DNA of 23,121 nt from Propionibacteriaceae bacterium (GTDB taxonomy: Bacteria > Actinomycetota > Actinomycetes > Propionibacteriales > Propionibacteriaceae): assembly GCA_031254155.1 (NCBI GenBank), contig JAIRVA010000109.1:1-23121 (forward strand), written 5' to 3'. A model generated the notes under the pieces. The model was not told where the DNA came from. It did not search any database and was given only the letters and a program-made list of their open reading frames with translations. The translations under genes and the position numbers were made by a program. Positions 1-7,661 of this stretch are shown here, piece by piece (position 1 is the stretch's first letter; every line of letters starts with the position of its first letter).

Positions 1-576
1 CGCGGCTTCGAGATGTACGACGAGGCGCTGGAGGCGGTCGGCCGTGCGTGGGAACTGTTGCAGGAGCCCTTGTCAAGCGGCGAAGACGGGGCCCGGGAAA
101 TGGCGGTCGCCGTCCTGGAGTCCCGCGCCTTCACCCGGGCCGAGGCCGGGGACGAGTCGTCGCTCACGGACATCGACGCGGCGATCAACTTCGTCCGGAC
201 CGACCCGGCCGGTGGCAACGCCTGGAAGGTGGCCGACCTCATCGACTCGCGCGGCCGGGCCCAGATGAGCCTGGAGCGGCGGGAGGAAGCGGTGGCGGCG
301 TTCCTGCAGGCGGCGGACGGCTACGCGGACACGAGCGATCTGCTGGGCGCGGCTAGGGCGGTGCATTTCGCGGCGCAGAACCTGGCCGGCCCGCTCGAAC
401 GCGCCGCCGAGGCCGTACCCATCTTCCGCCAAGCGTTGACCCAAGTCGATGCGGCCGTGGCCGCGGGCGCGCCCGCGGGGGACTTGCGCGAGTCCATCAT
501 CATCAAGCTCGCCGAAACCCTCGACGGGTTGGGTGAGGGTACGGAAGCCGCCGCGGTACGAGGGCTGCTCGCGTAG
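1..576 (+). CDS. C-terminal part of a TPR-like helical repeat protein
   Basis: The frame is open from the first base (R-G-F-E before the first Met at position 13), so the true start lies upstream of the window and this is only the C-terminal end, about 190 residues. The sequence is Ala-, Glu- and Leu-rich and looks all-helical, with paired-helix units such as LIDSRGRAQMSLERREEAVA and AAEAVPIFRQALTQVDAAV. That pattern is typical of tetratricopeptide repeats, which are protein-interaction scaffolds. No catalytic motif, signal peptide or membrane segment is visible. It stops at TAG 574-576 and is followed by about 150 bp of non-coding DNA before the ATPase. TPR is assigned from pattern only; the partner or role cannot be inferred without the N-terminal domain. 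Confidence 0.6.
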   Translation, partial: RGFEMYDEALEAVGRAWELLQEPLSSGEDGAREMAVAVLESRAFTRAEAGDESSLTDIDAAINFVRTDPAGGNAWKVADLIDSRGRAQMSLERREEAVAAFLQAADGYADTSDLLGAARAVHFAAQNLAGPLERAAEAVPIFRQALTQVDAAVAAGAPAGDLRESIIIKLAETLDGLGEGTEAAAVRGLLA

Positions 577-713
577 CGTCGGTCCACCTGGTGCCCGTGT
601 CTGCGTGGCCGCCCGCGGGGGCGAGAGCGGACGGTTTATCACGCCGGAACTTGCGAGGAAATGGTGTTTCTGCCACAAACTGACAAAATCGCGGGATTCT
701 TCTGCGATTGAGG

Positions 714-719
714 TAGACT
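714..719 (+). promoter_or_regulatory. Putative -10 element for the ATPase/RloB pair, possibly leaderless
   Basis: TAGACT (714-719) matches the actinobacterial -10 consensus and ends 7 bp before the ATG at 727. No Shine-Dalgarno-like purine run precedes that ATG. The spacing would put the transcription start at or next to the ATG, which suggests a leaderless mRNA, common in actinobacteria. No convincing -35 is present. The call is an inference from spacing. Confidence 0.4.
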
Positions 720-726
720 CCGAGTC

Positions 727-1974
727 ATGCTGATCCGCTTTCAGGCGAGCAACTATCGCTCGCTGGCCGAGCCGGCCGAGTTGTCGCTGGTCGCCGTGGA
801 CCGGGACCGACCCGCTGCCCGGGCCCAGGAACCCTTCGGTGAAAGCCTGCTTGCCGTGGCGGGCATCTACGGGCCTAACGCGTCGGGGAAGTCGAACGTC
901 GTCTCCGCTCTCGCCTGGCTGTGTGACGCGGTTGCCCTGTCACTGCGGACCTGGGAGGACGAGATCCCGCGTGATCCCTTCGCGTTTCAGGAGGCCGACC
1001 AGCCGTCCACCTTCGAGCTTGAGATGACGGTGGACGGTGTGCGGTTTGAGTACATCCTAGAGACCGGCAGTACGGAGGTGTCGTACGAGGCACTGTTCCA
1101 CTACCCCAAGCGCTATCGTCGGCGCGTCTTTGAGCGAGAGGGGATGAACGTACGGTTCCAGCCTGGGGTCAGTGGGCAGGTTGGAATCAGGGAACTGCTC
1201 ACCCAGCGTACGCTCGTTTTGTCGGCCGCCCGGCGGTTTGAAGACCCACTGATCAGGGGGTTCGCGGACCAGTTGATCCGCTGCCAAATCGTCGGGCTCA
1301 TCCAGCGGGACCCAAGAGGATTGGTAAGGTTTCGCCGACGCAGCCCGCTCCCAACGAGCCTGCATTTCGACGGTGAGTGGCCGCCACCGCTTTTTGGGGC
1401 GCCGTCTCAAGCGCTAGCCATGCTCCGGATGGCCGATCTGGGCATTGAAGATGTCGAGTTCGTGGAAGACGAGGTGGATCACGAGCCCGACGCCTCGTCG
1501 CGCGGTCGTCGCCGGATACGGTTCCTCCACGGCAGTCCGTCCGGTCAACAGCCCCTCGAACTAGCCCAGGAGTCTCAAGGGACGCAGGCATGGATTAACC
1601 TCATTGGTTACGTCCTTGATGCCCTGTCCCGCGGGTCCCTCCTGATCGTGGATGAACTTGATGGCAGTCTCCATCCGACGCTGTCGGCTGCCGTACTACG
1701 GTTGTTTTGCGACCCGAGCACCAACCCACAGGGTGCGCAACTGGTGTTCACGGCTCACGATGTGAGCCTGCTCGATCACCTCAACCGCGACGAGGTCTGG
1801 TTCACCGAGAAGCAGTCGGATGGGTCGACCCGGCTCGGGGCGCTGGCGGAGTTTGCGGGTGAGCGGGTCCGGAAGTCGAAGGATCTCCGGTCGGCGTATC
1901 TGCGCGGCAAGTTTGGTGCGCTGCCCGAGGTTGATCGTACGGAACTGTTACGGGCGCTCGGATTGATCGGATAA
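727..1974 (+). CDS. SMC/ABC-like AAA ATPase (RloA / AAA_15-AAA_21 type), defence-associated
   Basis: A 415-residue ATPase of the family that pairs with RloB or other Toprim-like partners. Visible motifs: N-terminal FQASNYRSL strand, Walker A GPNASGKS (residues 49-56), signature-like ESQGT (about 282-286), Walker B LLIVDELDGSLHP (about 305-317, Asp309-Glu310), and switch His in FTAHD (about 341-345). The tail ...VWFTEK... and YLRGKFGALP is characteristic of these overcoming-lysogenization-type ATPases. The family binds ATP and, in characterised systems, senses phage and controls a partner effector. The rloB start lies 2 bp after this stop, so the two are co-transcribed and probably translationally coupled. 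Base composition is lower in GC than the neighbours (positions 1561-1620 are 31/60 G+C against 45/60 in lacZ 4021-4080), hinting at acquisition by transfer. The defence role is inferred from family and pairing. Confidence 0.8.
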   Translation: MLIRFQASNYRSLAEPAELSLVAVDRDRPAARAQEPFGESLLAVAGIYGPNASGKSNVVSALAWLCDAVALSLRTWEDEIPRDPFAFQEADQPSTFELEMTVDGVRFEYILETGSTEVSYEALFHYPKRYRRRVFEREGMNVRFQPGVSGQVGIRELLTQRTLVLSAARRFEDPLIRGFADQLIRCQIVGLIQRDPRGLVRFRRRSPLPTSLHFDGEWPPPLFGAPSQALAMLRMADLGIEDVEFVEDEVDHEPDASSRGRRRIRFLHGSPSGQQPLELAQESQGTQAWINLIGYVLDALSRGSLLIVDELDGSLHPTLSAAVLRLFCDPSTNPQGAQLVFTAHDVSLLDHLNRDEVWFTEKQSDGSTRLGALAEFAGERVRKSKDLRSAYLRGKFGALPEVDRTELLRALGLIG

Positions 1975-1976
1975 CC

Positions 1977-2627
1977 ATGGCAGCACGAGGACGCGGGAGA
2001 CCCCTTCGGCGCCGAGAGGGGACGCGGCCGGCGAAGTCCACGGTGTTGGTCTTCTGCGAGGGACAGGATGAGGCGGACTACATTGAAGGGGTGTGCCGAC
2101 GAGTCGCCCGTGCGGACGTAGATATCCGGGTGGCCGAGGGGGTTCAGGGCGTACCCATGACGCTTGTTCATGCCGCGCTGTCGACGCTCGGCGAGAGTGA
2201 CATTGATCAGCGTTGGTGTGTCTTTGACGTGGAGTGGCCCGGCAACAACCCTCAGCAGCACCATCCGCGCTTGACGGACGCGATTGCTCTGGCTGAAAAG
2301 AGGGGCATTCGCTGTGCGGTGTCCAACCCCTGTTTCGATCTGTGGCTCATCCTGCACTTTCGTGGGTACACAGCGTTCTTTGACAACGACGAGGCCAAGC
2401 GGGAGGGGCGGGCCCTGGAGGGCCGACGGGGAAGTCGGCTGGACCCCGCGCAATACTTCGACAAGGTCGGAACAGCGGTCGCCCGTGCGAAGGAGTTGGC
2501 CAGGCGGCACGAGGGGGTAAACGTCATACCGGAGGACAACCCGTCGTCGGGTATGTACCAACTGCTCGAAGCGATAGCGGATCACGGTGCCGCTGATGGT
2601 CGGGTCGGCCCGCTGAACCAACGGTAG
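1977..2627 (+). CDS. RloB-family Toprim-like putative nuclease
   Basis: A 216-residue protein of the RloB family. Diagnostic features are the first Toprim-like motif VLVFCEGQDEADYIEG (Glu28-Gly29), a second acidic motif WCVFDVE (Asp84, Glu86), and the family hallmark SNPCFDLWLILHF (about 116-128). Toprim folds place these acids around Mg2+ for phosphoryl transfer, so nuclease activity is plausible but not shown for this protein. The N-terminal 20 residues are strongly basic, which would suit nucleic-acid binding. RloB proteins are found beside restriction loci and ATPases; the lactococcal AbiL abortive-infection pair is a related arrangement. The start ATG is 2 bp after the ATPase stop. The last 104 bp overlap, antisense, the 3' end of the lacZ frame. 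No restriction-modification genes are nearby, so this looks like a stand-alone two-gene module. Confidence 0.8.
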   Translation: MAARGRGRPLRRREGTRPAKSTVLVFCEGQDEADYIEGVCRRVARADVDIRVAEGVQGVPMTLVHAALSTLGESDIDQRWCVFDVEWPGNNPQQHHPRLTDAIALAEKRGIRCAVSNPCFDLWLILHFRGYTAFFDNDEAKREGRALEGRRGSRLDPAQYFDKVGTAVARAKELARRHEGVNVIPEDNPSSGMYQLLEAIADHGAADGRVGPLNQR

Positions 2628-5600
2628 GGCTGAAGCCGCTTCGCTGCCCGGTCTGCATCACCCCCGTGAAGGCGAAGCGGAAGGTTAAATCTCCTGGTGG
2701 CAGGCGGTATTCCGGGTGGGTCATGGCTCCCCAGGAGTTGTCGCCGCCCACGCCGCGGCGGGCCAGGGCGGGCCGGATCACGGTGTGCAGGATCGGCGGC
2801 AACTCGCCCAAGTGCGCCGCGTTCTCGATCTCCGACGGCGTCCACGGGAGGGCGGAGAACTCCATGCCCACCCCGGCCCAGGCCGTACCCGCCGGACCGG
2901 CGGTGGGGCAATCGAAGCGCAGGCCCCACCCGCGGGCGTCGGTGACGGTTGCCCAGCGTACGCCGGTGTGGGAACCTGATTCCTGGGGGCGGAGGTACGG
3001 GGTGAGCCCGTCGGCGACCGCGCCCTCGTACACCCCGAGCCGCGCCCCGCCGCGCCGGTCGATGTAGCACTCCGCCGGGCCCTCGCCGTACCACCGCAGC
3101 CGGCTGAGCGCCGCCGGGGTGACGAACTGCAGCCCGAACTCGGGCGGATCCGGCAGGTCGGCGCCCGGACGGAGCGTCGCCTCGACCTCGACGCGGCCGG
3201 TGCCGTCGACACGGTACGTGACGAGGCAGTCGCTTGCCGGTGTCGTCGGGAGGGTGTAGCGGCAGACGATCTCGGCGACCCCGTCCACCGCGGTGGCGGT
3301 GGGGGGGTCGGGGCGGGCGTACCGGCTGGCCAACAGCCATTGGCCGTCGCGGTGTGGCATGTCCCAGCCGCGCTCGTTGCTCGTGGGGGCGTGCCAGAAG
3401 TTGGGGGTGGGCATGGTGGTCAGCAACTCGCGCCCGCCGTCCGGGGTGAGGCCGAAGCGGTAGGAGACGAGCCCGCCGTGGACCCGGGAGAAGAGCGCGG
3501 TGAAATGGCGGCCCCGGACCCCGAAATTGTGGATCCCCCGGATGAGTTCCGGCGGGGGCCCGTTCGTACCCCGGCGGCACGCTGGCGTGTCGTGGGCGTC
3601 GGTGGCGGGGATGACCCGCTGTTCCCAGCCCACTTCGTACCCCGCCGGTGCCCAGGGGGTGGCGCCCCGGAGGCGGTACGACACGTCGATGGTGTGTTCA
3701 CCGGTGACCGCGGCCCAGTCGGGCAGTGGGTACGTCCGGCTCTCGCCCGGCGGTACGTCGGTCGGTACGACGGACTCGGCGAGCGTCACCCCCTCGCGGC
3801 GCCGCGCGACCACGCAGGCGTACGCGGAGGTGCTCGTGAACAGGTGGCGGTTCGTCACGGTGAACGAGTCGTCGCCGATGACGGTCGCGAACCCCTGGTA
3901 GAGGTACCGGACTTCCTGGATCTTCGGGCTCGGCGAATGATCCGCGAAGAAGATCCCGTTCCCGCAAAACTCGTAGTCAGAGGGGGCGTCGCCGCAGTCG
4001 CCCCCGTATGCGTAAAACGGCCGGCCGAACCGGTCGGCCACCGCGACCGCCTGGTCGGCGAAGTCCCAGATGAACCCGCCCTGGAAGAGGGGTTCCCGGT
4101 ACGCCAGCTCGACGTACTTGTCCACCGCGCCGAAAGAGTTGCCCATCGCGTGGGCGTACTCGCACAGGATGTACGGCTTGTCGCGGTGCCCGGCCAGGAA
4201 CTCCGCGATCTCGCTCGCCGGCGGGTACATCCGCGAGTAGACGTCGGACGTCTCGGGGTAGCGCGGGTCCCAGTGGACCCCCTCGTAGTGGACGGGCCGG
4301 GCGACGATTCCGGGGCGCGCCGCCCGCAGGAAGTTCGACACCGCGAGAATGTCCTTGCCGCCGTACGATTCGTTCCCGCACGACCACATCACCACGCAGG
4401 CATGGTTCTTGTCGCGCTGCAGGAGGCTCGCGGCGCGGTCGAGCAAGGCGGGCAGCCACTCCGCGCGGTCGCCGGGCAGGGCGGCGGAGTCCGGCAGGTG
4501 GTCGCGGGTGACCTGGTCCCAGATGCCGTGGGTCTCGAGGTTCATCTCGTCGATGACGTACAACCCGTACTCGTCGCACAGTTCGTAGAAGAAGGTGTTG
4601 TTCGGGTAGTGGGAGGTACGAACGGCGTTGATGCCGGCCGCCTTCATCGCCTGCAGATCGGCCGCGGTCTGTTCGCGCGTCATCACCCGTCCGGCAAGGC
4701 CGAACTCGTGGCGGTTGACGCCCTTGAACACCACCCGCTGGCCGTTGATCTTGAGCAGGCCGTCCGCGATTTCGAAAAGACGAATGCCCACCTTCAAGGG
4801 GATCCGTTCGGTGAGGGTACCGCTCCCGTCGCGGATGTCGAGCCCGAGGTCGTAGAGGTACGGGTCCTCGTCGCTCCACAACCGGGGCCGGGGGATCGTG
4901 AGGGTGAGAGTGGCCGCCTTGTCGACGGACTCGCCGGTCGTCCGGCCCACCCCCGCGATGGTGGCTTCGACGGTACCCGCCGCGGTCAGCCGTACCGTCA
5001 CCGTGACCACGGCCGACTCCGGGCCACCAGCGACGGCGGTCCCGTGGAACGCCCCGGCCGGACTGGGGCAGACCACCCAACTCACCGCCACGTCCTCGGC
5101 GTGACAAGCGGGTTTGCGTCGCAGTTCCACGTCACGGAAGATGCCGGAGAACCGGTAGAAGTCCTGGTCCTCCAGCCAGCTGCCGGCGCTCCACTTGACA
5201 ACCTGGACGGCGAGCTTGTTCTCGCCCGCCACCACCTGGTCGGTGATGTCGAACTCGGACGGCGTGAAGGAGTCCGCGCCGTACCCCACGTACGTCCCGT
5301 TGACCCACACGATGAGCGCCGACTCGGCCCCGTGGAAGCGGATCGTCAGCCGCTCGCCGGGGGCCAGCGGGTCGTCCAGGCCAAAAAACGTGACGTAGCT
5401 CGCCACCGGGTTGTAGCGGGTGGGTACCTCGCCGGGTGCGACCGCTTCGTACCCGTCCCACGGGTACTGGACGTTGACGTACTGCGGCCGGTCGTACCCC
5501 TGCAACTGGAGGTGCGCCGGTACGGGGATGTCATCCCACGAATCGCAGTCGAAACCGGGCGACTCGAACCCCGGGATGACCCCGGCGACGTTCTTCGCGT

Positions 5601-5748
5601 AGTGGAACTTCCACACCCCGGCGAGCGAGGTGATGAAGCGGCTCTCCGCCCGGTCGTCCGCCGCGAACCAGCGGTGGTCCGAACAGGCGGGCAACCGGAA
5701 CTCGCCGAAGAAGGCCGGGTCGGCCAGGCGGCCGTAGTCGAAGGTCAT
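2524..5748 (-). CDS. lacZ: Beta-galactosidase, glycoside hydrolase family 2
   Basis: A large cytoplasmic GH2 enzyme, 1074 residues from ATG 5748 (E. coli LacZ is about 1023), hydrolysing lactose and other beta-galactosides. It has the sugar-binding jelly roll (with QYPWDG and WSAGSWLEDQD), immunoglobulin-like domains, and the TIM barrel with FKGVNRHE, acid/base Glu in MWSCGNES (about residue 460) and nucleophile Glu in ILCEYAHAMGNS (about 530). The C-terminal beta-sandwich follows. The start at 5748 has AGGAG seven bases upstream; an in-frame TTG at 5769 overlaps that site and is less likely. It is last in the lacI-binding protein-permease-permease-lacZ operon, 39 bp after the second permease. 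Oddity: the expected end (...LTFRFAFTGV) falls near 2660, but the frame continues for about 45 unrelated residues and overlaps rloB by 104 bp. Confidence 0.95.
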   Translation of the reverse strand: MTFDYGRLADPAFFGEFRLPACSDHRWFAADDRAESRFITSLAGVWKFHYAKNVAGVIPGFESPGFDCDSWDDIPVPAHLQLQGYDRPQYVNVQYPWDGYEAVAPGEVPTRYNPVASYVTFFGLDDPLAPGERLTIRFHGAESALIVWVNGTYVGYGADSFTPSEFDITDQVVAGENKLAVQVVKWSAGSWLEDQDFYRFSGIFRDVELRRKPACHAEDVAVSWVVCPSPAGAFHGTAVAGGPESAVVTVTVRLTAAGTVEATIAGVGRTTGESVDKAATLTLTIPRPRLWSDEDPYLYDLGLDIRDGSGTLTERIPLKVGIRLFEIADGLLKINGQRVVFKGVNRHEFGLAGRVMTREQTAADLQAMKAAGINAVRTSHYPNNTFFYELCDEYGLYVIDEMNLETHGIWDQVTRDHLPDSAALPGDRAEWLPALLDRAASLLQRDKNHACVVMWSCGNESYGGKDILAVSNFLRAARPGIVARPVHYEGVHWDPRYPETSDVYSRMYPPASEIAEFLAGHRDKPYILCEYAHAMGNSFGAVDKYVELAYREPLFQGGFIWDFADQAVAVADRFGRPFYAYGGDCGDAPSDYEFCGNGIFFADHSPSPKIQEVRYLYQGFATVIGDDSFTVTNRHLFTSTSAYACVVARRREGVTLAESVVPTDVPPGESRTYPLPDWAAVTGEHTIDVSYRLRGATPWAPAGYEVGWEQRVIPATDAHDTPACRRGTNGPPPELIRGIHNFGVRGRHFTALFSRVHGGLVSYRFGLTPDGGRELLTTMPTPNFWHAPTSNERGWDMPHRDGQWLLASRYARPDPPTATAVDGVAEIVCRYTLPTTPASDCLVTYRVDGTGRVEVEATLRPGADLPDPPEFGLQFVTPAALSRLRWYGEGPAECYIDRRGGARLGVYEGAVADGLTPYLRPQESGSHTGVRWATVTDARGWGLRFDCPTAGPAGTAWAGVGMEFSALPWTPSEIENAAHLGELPPILHTVIRPALARRGVGGDNSWGAMTHPEYRLPPGDLTFRFAFTGVMQTGQRSGFSPTVGSAGRPDHQRHRDPLSLRAVGTYPTTGCPPV

Positions 5749-5787
5749 GGGGGTACTCCTGTTTGTCAAAGGGTGGTCATGTCGGGT

Positions 5788-6675
5788 TTACTTGATGGCG
5801 CCGGTGATGCCATTGGCGAAGCTCCGCTGCAGGACCAGGAACACGATCATGGTCGGCAGGGAGGCGATCAGGACCGCCAGCATCAAGACGCCGTAGTCGA
5901 TCACGTACCCCGCCCGGAAGTTCGAGATCAGCATGGGCATGGTCTGGTACCGGTTGGCGACCAGGATCACCCTCGGCCACAGGAAGTTGTTCCAGGCGTT
6001 CATGAAGGTGATGACGGCCGCCGCCGCGTACGTCGAGCGCATCGTCGGGACGAAGATGCGGACGAAGATCCAGAACTCCGACAGCCCGTCGATGCGGGCC
6101 GCTTCGAGCACCTCGTGCGGGAAGCTGCGGGCCGACTGCCGGAACAGCAGGATCAGGAACGGCGTCGAGATGGCCGGCAGGATGACCGCGAACGTCGAGT
6201 TGAGCAGGCCGAACTGGGCGAACATCCGGAACAACGGGATCATGGTCGCGGCGAAGGGGATCATCATCGCGAGCAGCAGTAGGCTCATGACCCGGTCTTT
6301 GCCCTTGGAATGGAAGACTTCAAACCCGTAGCCCGCGATCGAGCACACCGCGAGCGCGGCGATGGTGGTCAGGACCGCGTTCAGGCTCGAGTGCCAGAGC
6401 GCGCCACCCAGATCCTGCGCCGCCACCAGCGCGCGGAAGTTGGCGAACAGGTTGCCGCCGGGCAGGAGTCGCGAGCCGAGCACGTCCGGCGACGTGTTGG
6501 TCGCGCCAACGACCATGAAGTACAGCGGGTAGACCGACGCCACGGCCACGATGGTCAGGAAGATGTACGTGGGCGCCTTACGGAGCCAGCGGGGTACGCC
6601 CCGAGACGCCGGGGCGGGGCCGAGGGGACGGACCACTGTCGCGTTCTCAACAACTAAACTAGTCACGACGATCAC
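5788..6675 (-). CDS. Carbohydrate ABC transporter permease, CUT1 family (MalG/GanQ-like)
   Basis: A 295-residue inner-membrane permease with about six hydrophobic segments (for example YIFLTIVAVASVYPLYFMVV near the N-terminus). The cytoplasmic EAA loop is LEAARIDGLSEFWIFVRIF followed by VP, which docks the ATPase. Its length and C-terminal pattern (terminal NGITGAIK) match the second permease of maltose- or galactoside-type importers. The frame opens at GTG 6675, overlapping the previous permease gene by 17 bp; a GTG at 6666 is an alternative, so the two are coupled. It lies directly before lacZ, implying import of a galactoside. No ATPase subunit is encoded in this operon, so a shared MsiK-type ATPase encoded elsewhere is the likely energiser, as is usual for CUT1 systems of Gram-positives. 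Confidence 0.9.
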   Translation of the reverse strand: MIVVTSLVVENATVVRPLGPAPASRGVPRWLRKAPTYIFLTIVAVASVYPLYFMVVGATNTSPDVLGSRLLPGGNLFANFRALVAAQDLGGALWHSSLNAVLTTIAALAVCSIAGYGFEVFHSKGKDRVMSLLLLAMMIPFAATMIPLFRMFAQFGLLNSTFAVILPAISTPFLILLFRQSARSFPHEVLEAARIDGLSEFWIFVRIFVPTMRSTYAAAAVITFMNAWNNFLWPRVILVANRYQTMPMLISNFRAGYVIDYGVLMLAVLIASLPTMIVFLVLQRSFANGITGAIK

Positions 6676-7600
6676 CCACTCTCATCTGGATCAGGGCGAG
6701 GATGGCCACCATGATGAGGATGGCGTACGACACCGCCGACCCGTACCCAATGTTCGGATTGTTCTGGAAGGACAACTGGTACAGGTAGTGGGACATCGAC
6801 ATCGACATGTTCGCCGGCCCGCCCTGGGTCAGGTTCCACGATTCGTCGAACAACTGCAACGTACCGTTCGTTGACATGATTGCCGTCAGCAGGATCATGG
6901 GCTTGAGCTGGGGAATCGTCACGTAGATGAAGGTCTTGACCGGTCCGGCGCCGTCGATGCGCGCGGCCTCGAACGTCGAGTAGTCGATGTTCTGCAGCCC
7001 GGCCAGGTAGAAAACCATGTTGTAACCCGTCCAGCGCCACAACAGGCCCAAGATGATGACGAACCGGGCGGTGCCGGCGTTCGCGAGCCAGTTGACGGGC
7101 GAACTGATCAGGTGCAGTCCCATCAGGGCGTCGTTGACCGGGCCGTCGGTCGAGAAGAGGGTCCGGAAGACGAAGGAGTACGAGACGAGCGACACCGCAC
7201 AGGGCAGGAAGATCGCCGTGCGGAACAGCCCCTTGAACCTGAGGGTCTTGCTGTTGAGCAGCGTCGCCAGGATGAGGGCCAGGATGAGCATGATCGGTAC
7301 CTGGATGACCAGGTAGATGAACGTGGTCTTGAGCGTCTGGAGGAACTGCGGGTCCTTGAACAGGCGGGCGTAGTTGTACCACGCCGGGTGGGCCCAGGTG
7401 AGTTTCGCGCCCTTGCCGGATTGGAGCGACAGGAGGAAGGCCTGGATCATGGGGTAGAAGTTCATCCAGCAGATGAGCAGGGCCGCCGGCAGGAGGAAGA
7501 TCCAGCCGGTGAGGCTGCGTTTCTTCTCCAGGCCGGTACCCCGGTGGCGGGCGGGGGTACGGACTCCCGCCTGGTCGGGTGTCAGATCAATCGTCGACAT
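6659..7600 (-). CDS. Carbohydrate ABC transporter permease, CUT1 family (MalF/GanP-like)
   Basis: A 314-residue first permease of the importer. After a short polar N-terminus comes LTGWIFLLPAALLICWMNFY, then about six membrane spans and the EAA loop FEAARIDGAGPVKTFIYVTI followed by PQL. The C-terminal region SWNLTQGGPANMSMSMSHYLY is typical of MalF-type sugar permeases. The ATG at 7600 is chosen because the frame upstream of it (to 7870) is Arg/Ser-rich shadow sequence antisense to no conserved domain and overlaps the binding-protein gene. The ribosome binding site is weak, so the gene may depend on upstream translation. It sits 61 bp after the binding-protein stop, across a perfect hairpin, and overlaps the next permease by 17 bp. 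It should form a heterodimer with that permease. Confidence 0.9.
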   Translation of the reverse strand: MSTIDLTPDQAGVRTPARHRGTGLEKKRSLTGWIFLLPAALLICWMNFYPMIQAFLLSLQSGKGAKLTWAHPAWYNYARLFKDPQFLQTLKTTFIYLVIQVPIMLILALILATLLNSKTLRFKGLFRTAIFLPCAVSLVSYSFVFRTLFSTDGPVNDALMGLHLISSPVNWLANAGTARFVIILGLLWRWTGYNMVFYLAGLQNIDYSTFEAARIDGAGPVKTFIYVTIPQLKPMILLTAIMSTNGTLQLFDESWNLTQGGPANMSMSMSHYLYQLSFQNNPNIGYGSAVSYAILIMVAILALIQMRVGDRRD

Positions 7601-7619
7601 GGTTGTCACCGTCTCGTCC

Positions 7620-7650
7620 CCGTCCTCCCCCGCGAGACGGGGGAGGACGG
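7620..7650 (-). promoter_or_regulatory. Perfect 13-bp stem-loop between binding-protein and permease genes
   Basis: Arms 7620-7632 and 7638-7650 are perfect reverse complements (13 bp, nearly all G/C) around a 5-base loop CGAGA. No T run follows on either strand, so it is not a classical terminator. Hairpins at this place in sugar ABC operons commonly protect the 3' end of binding-protein mRNA or allow partial termination, so that more binding protein than permease is made. That role here is inferred from position. Confidence 0.75.
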
Positions 7651-7661
7651 AGCCATGAGAC

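Noticed and set aside
5749..5769. Seven-residue extension of LacZ from TTG 5769
   Set aside because: The TTG overlaps the ribosome binding site that serves ATG 5748.
3340..6282. 980-residue open frame on the plus strand
   Set aside because: It is antisense to lacZ and the second permease. Its translation is Arg/Val/Gly/Asp-rich with no domain, as expected for a high-GC shadow frame.
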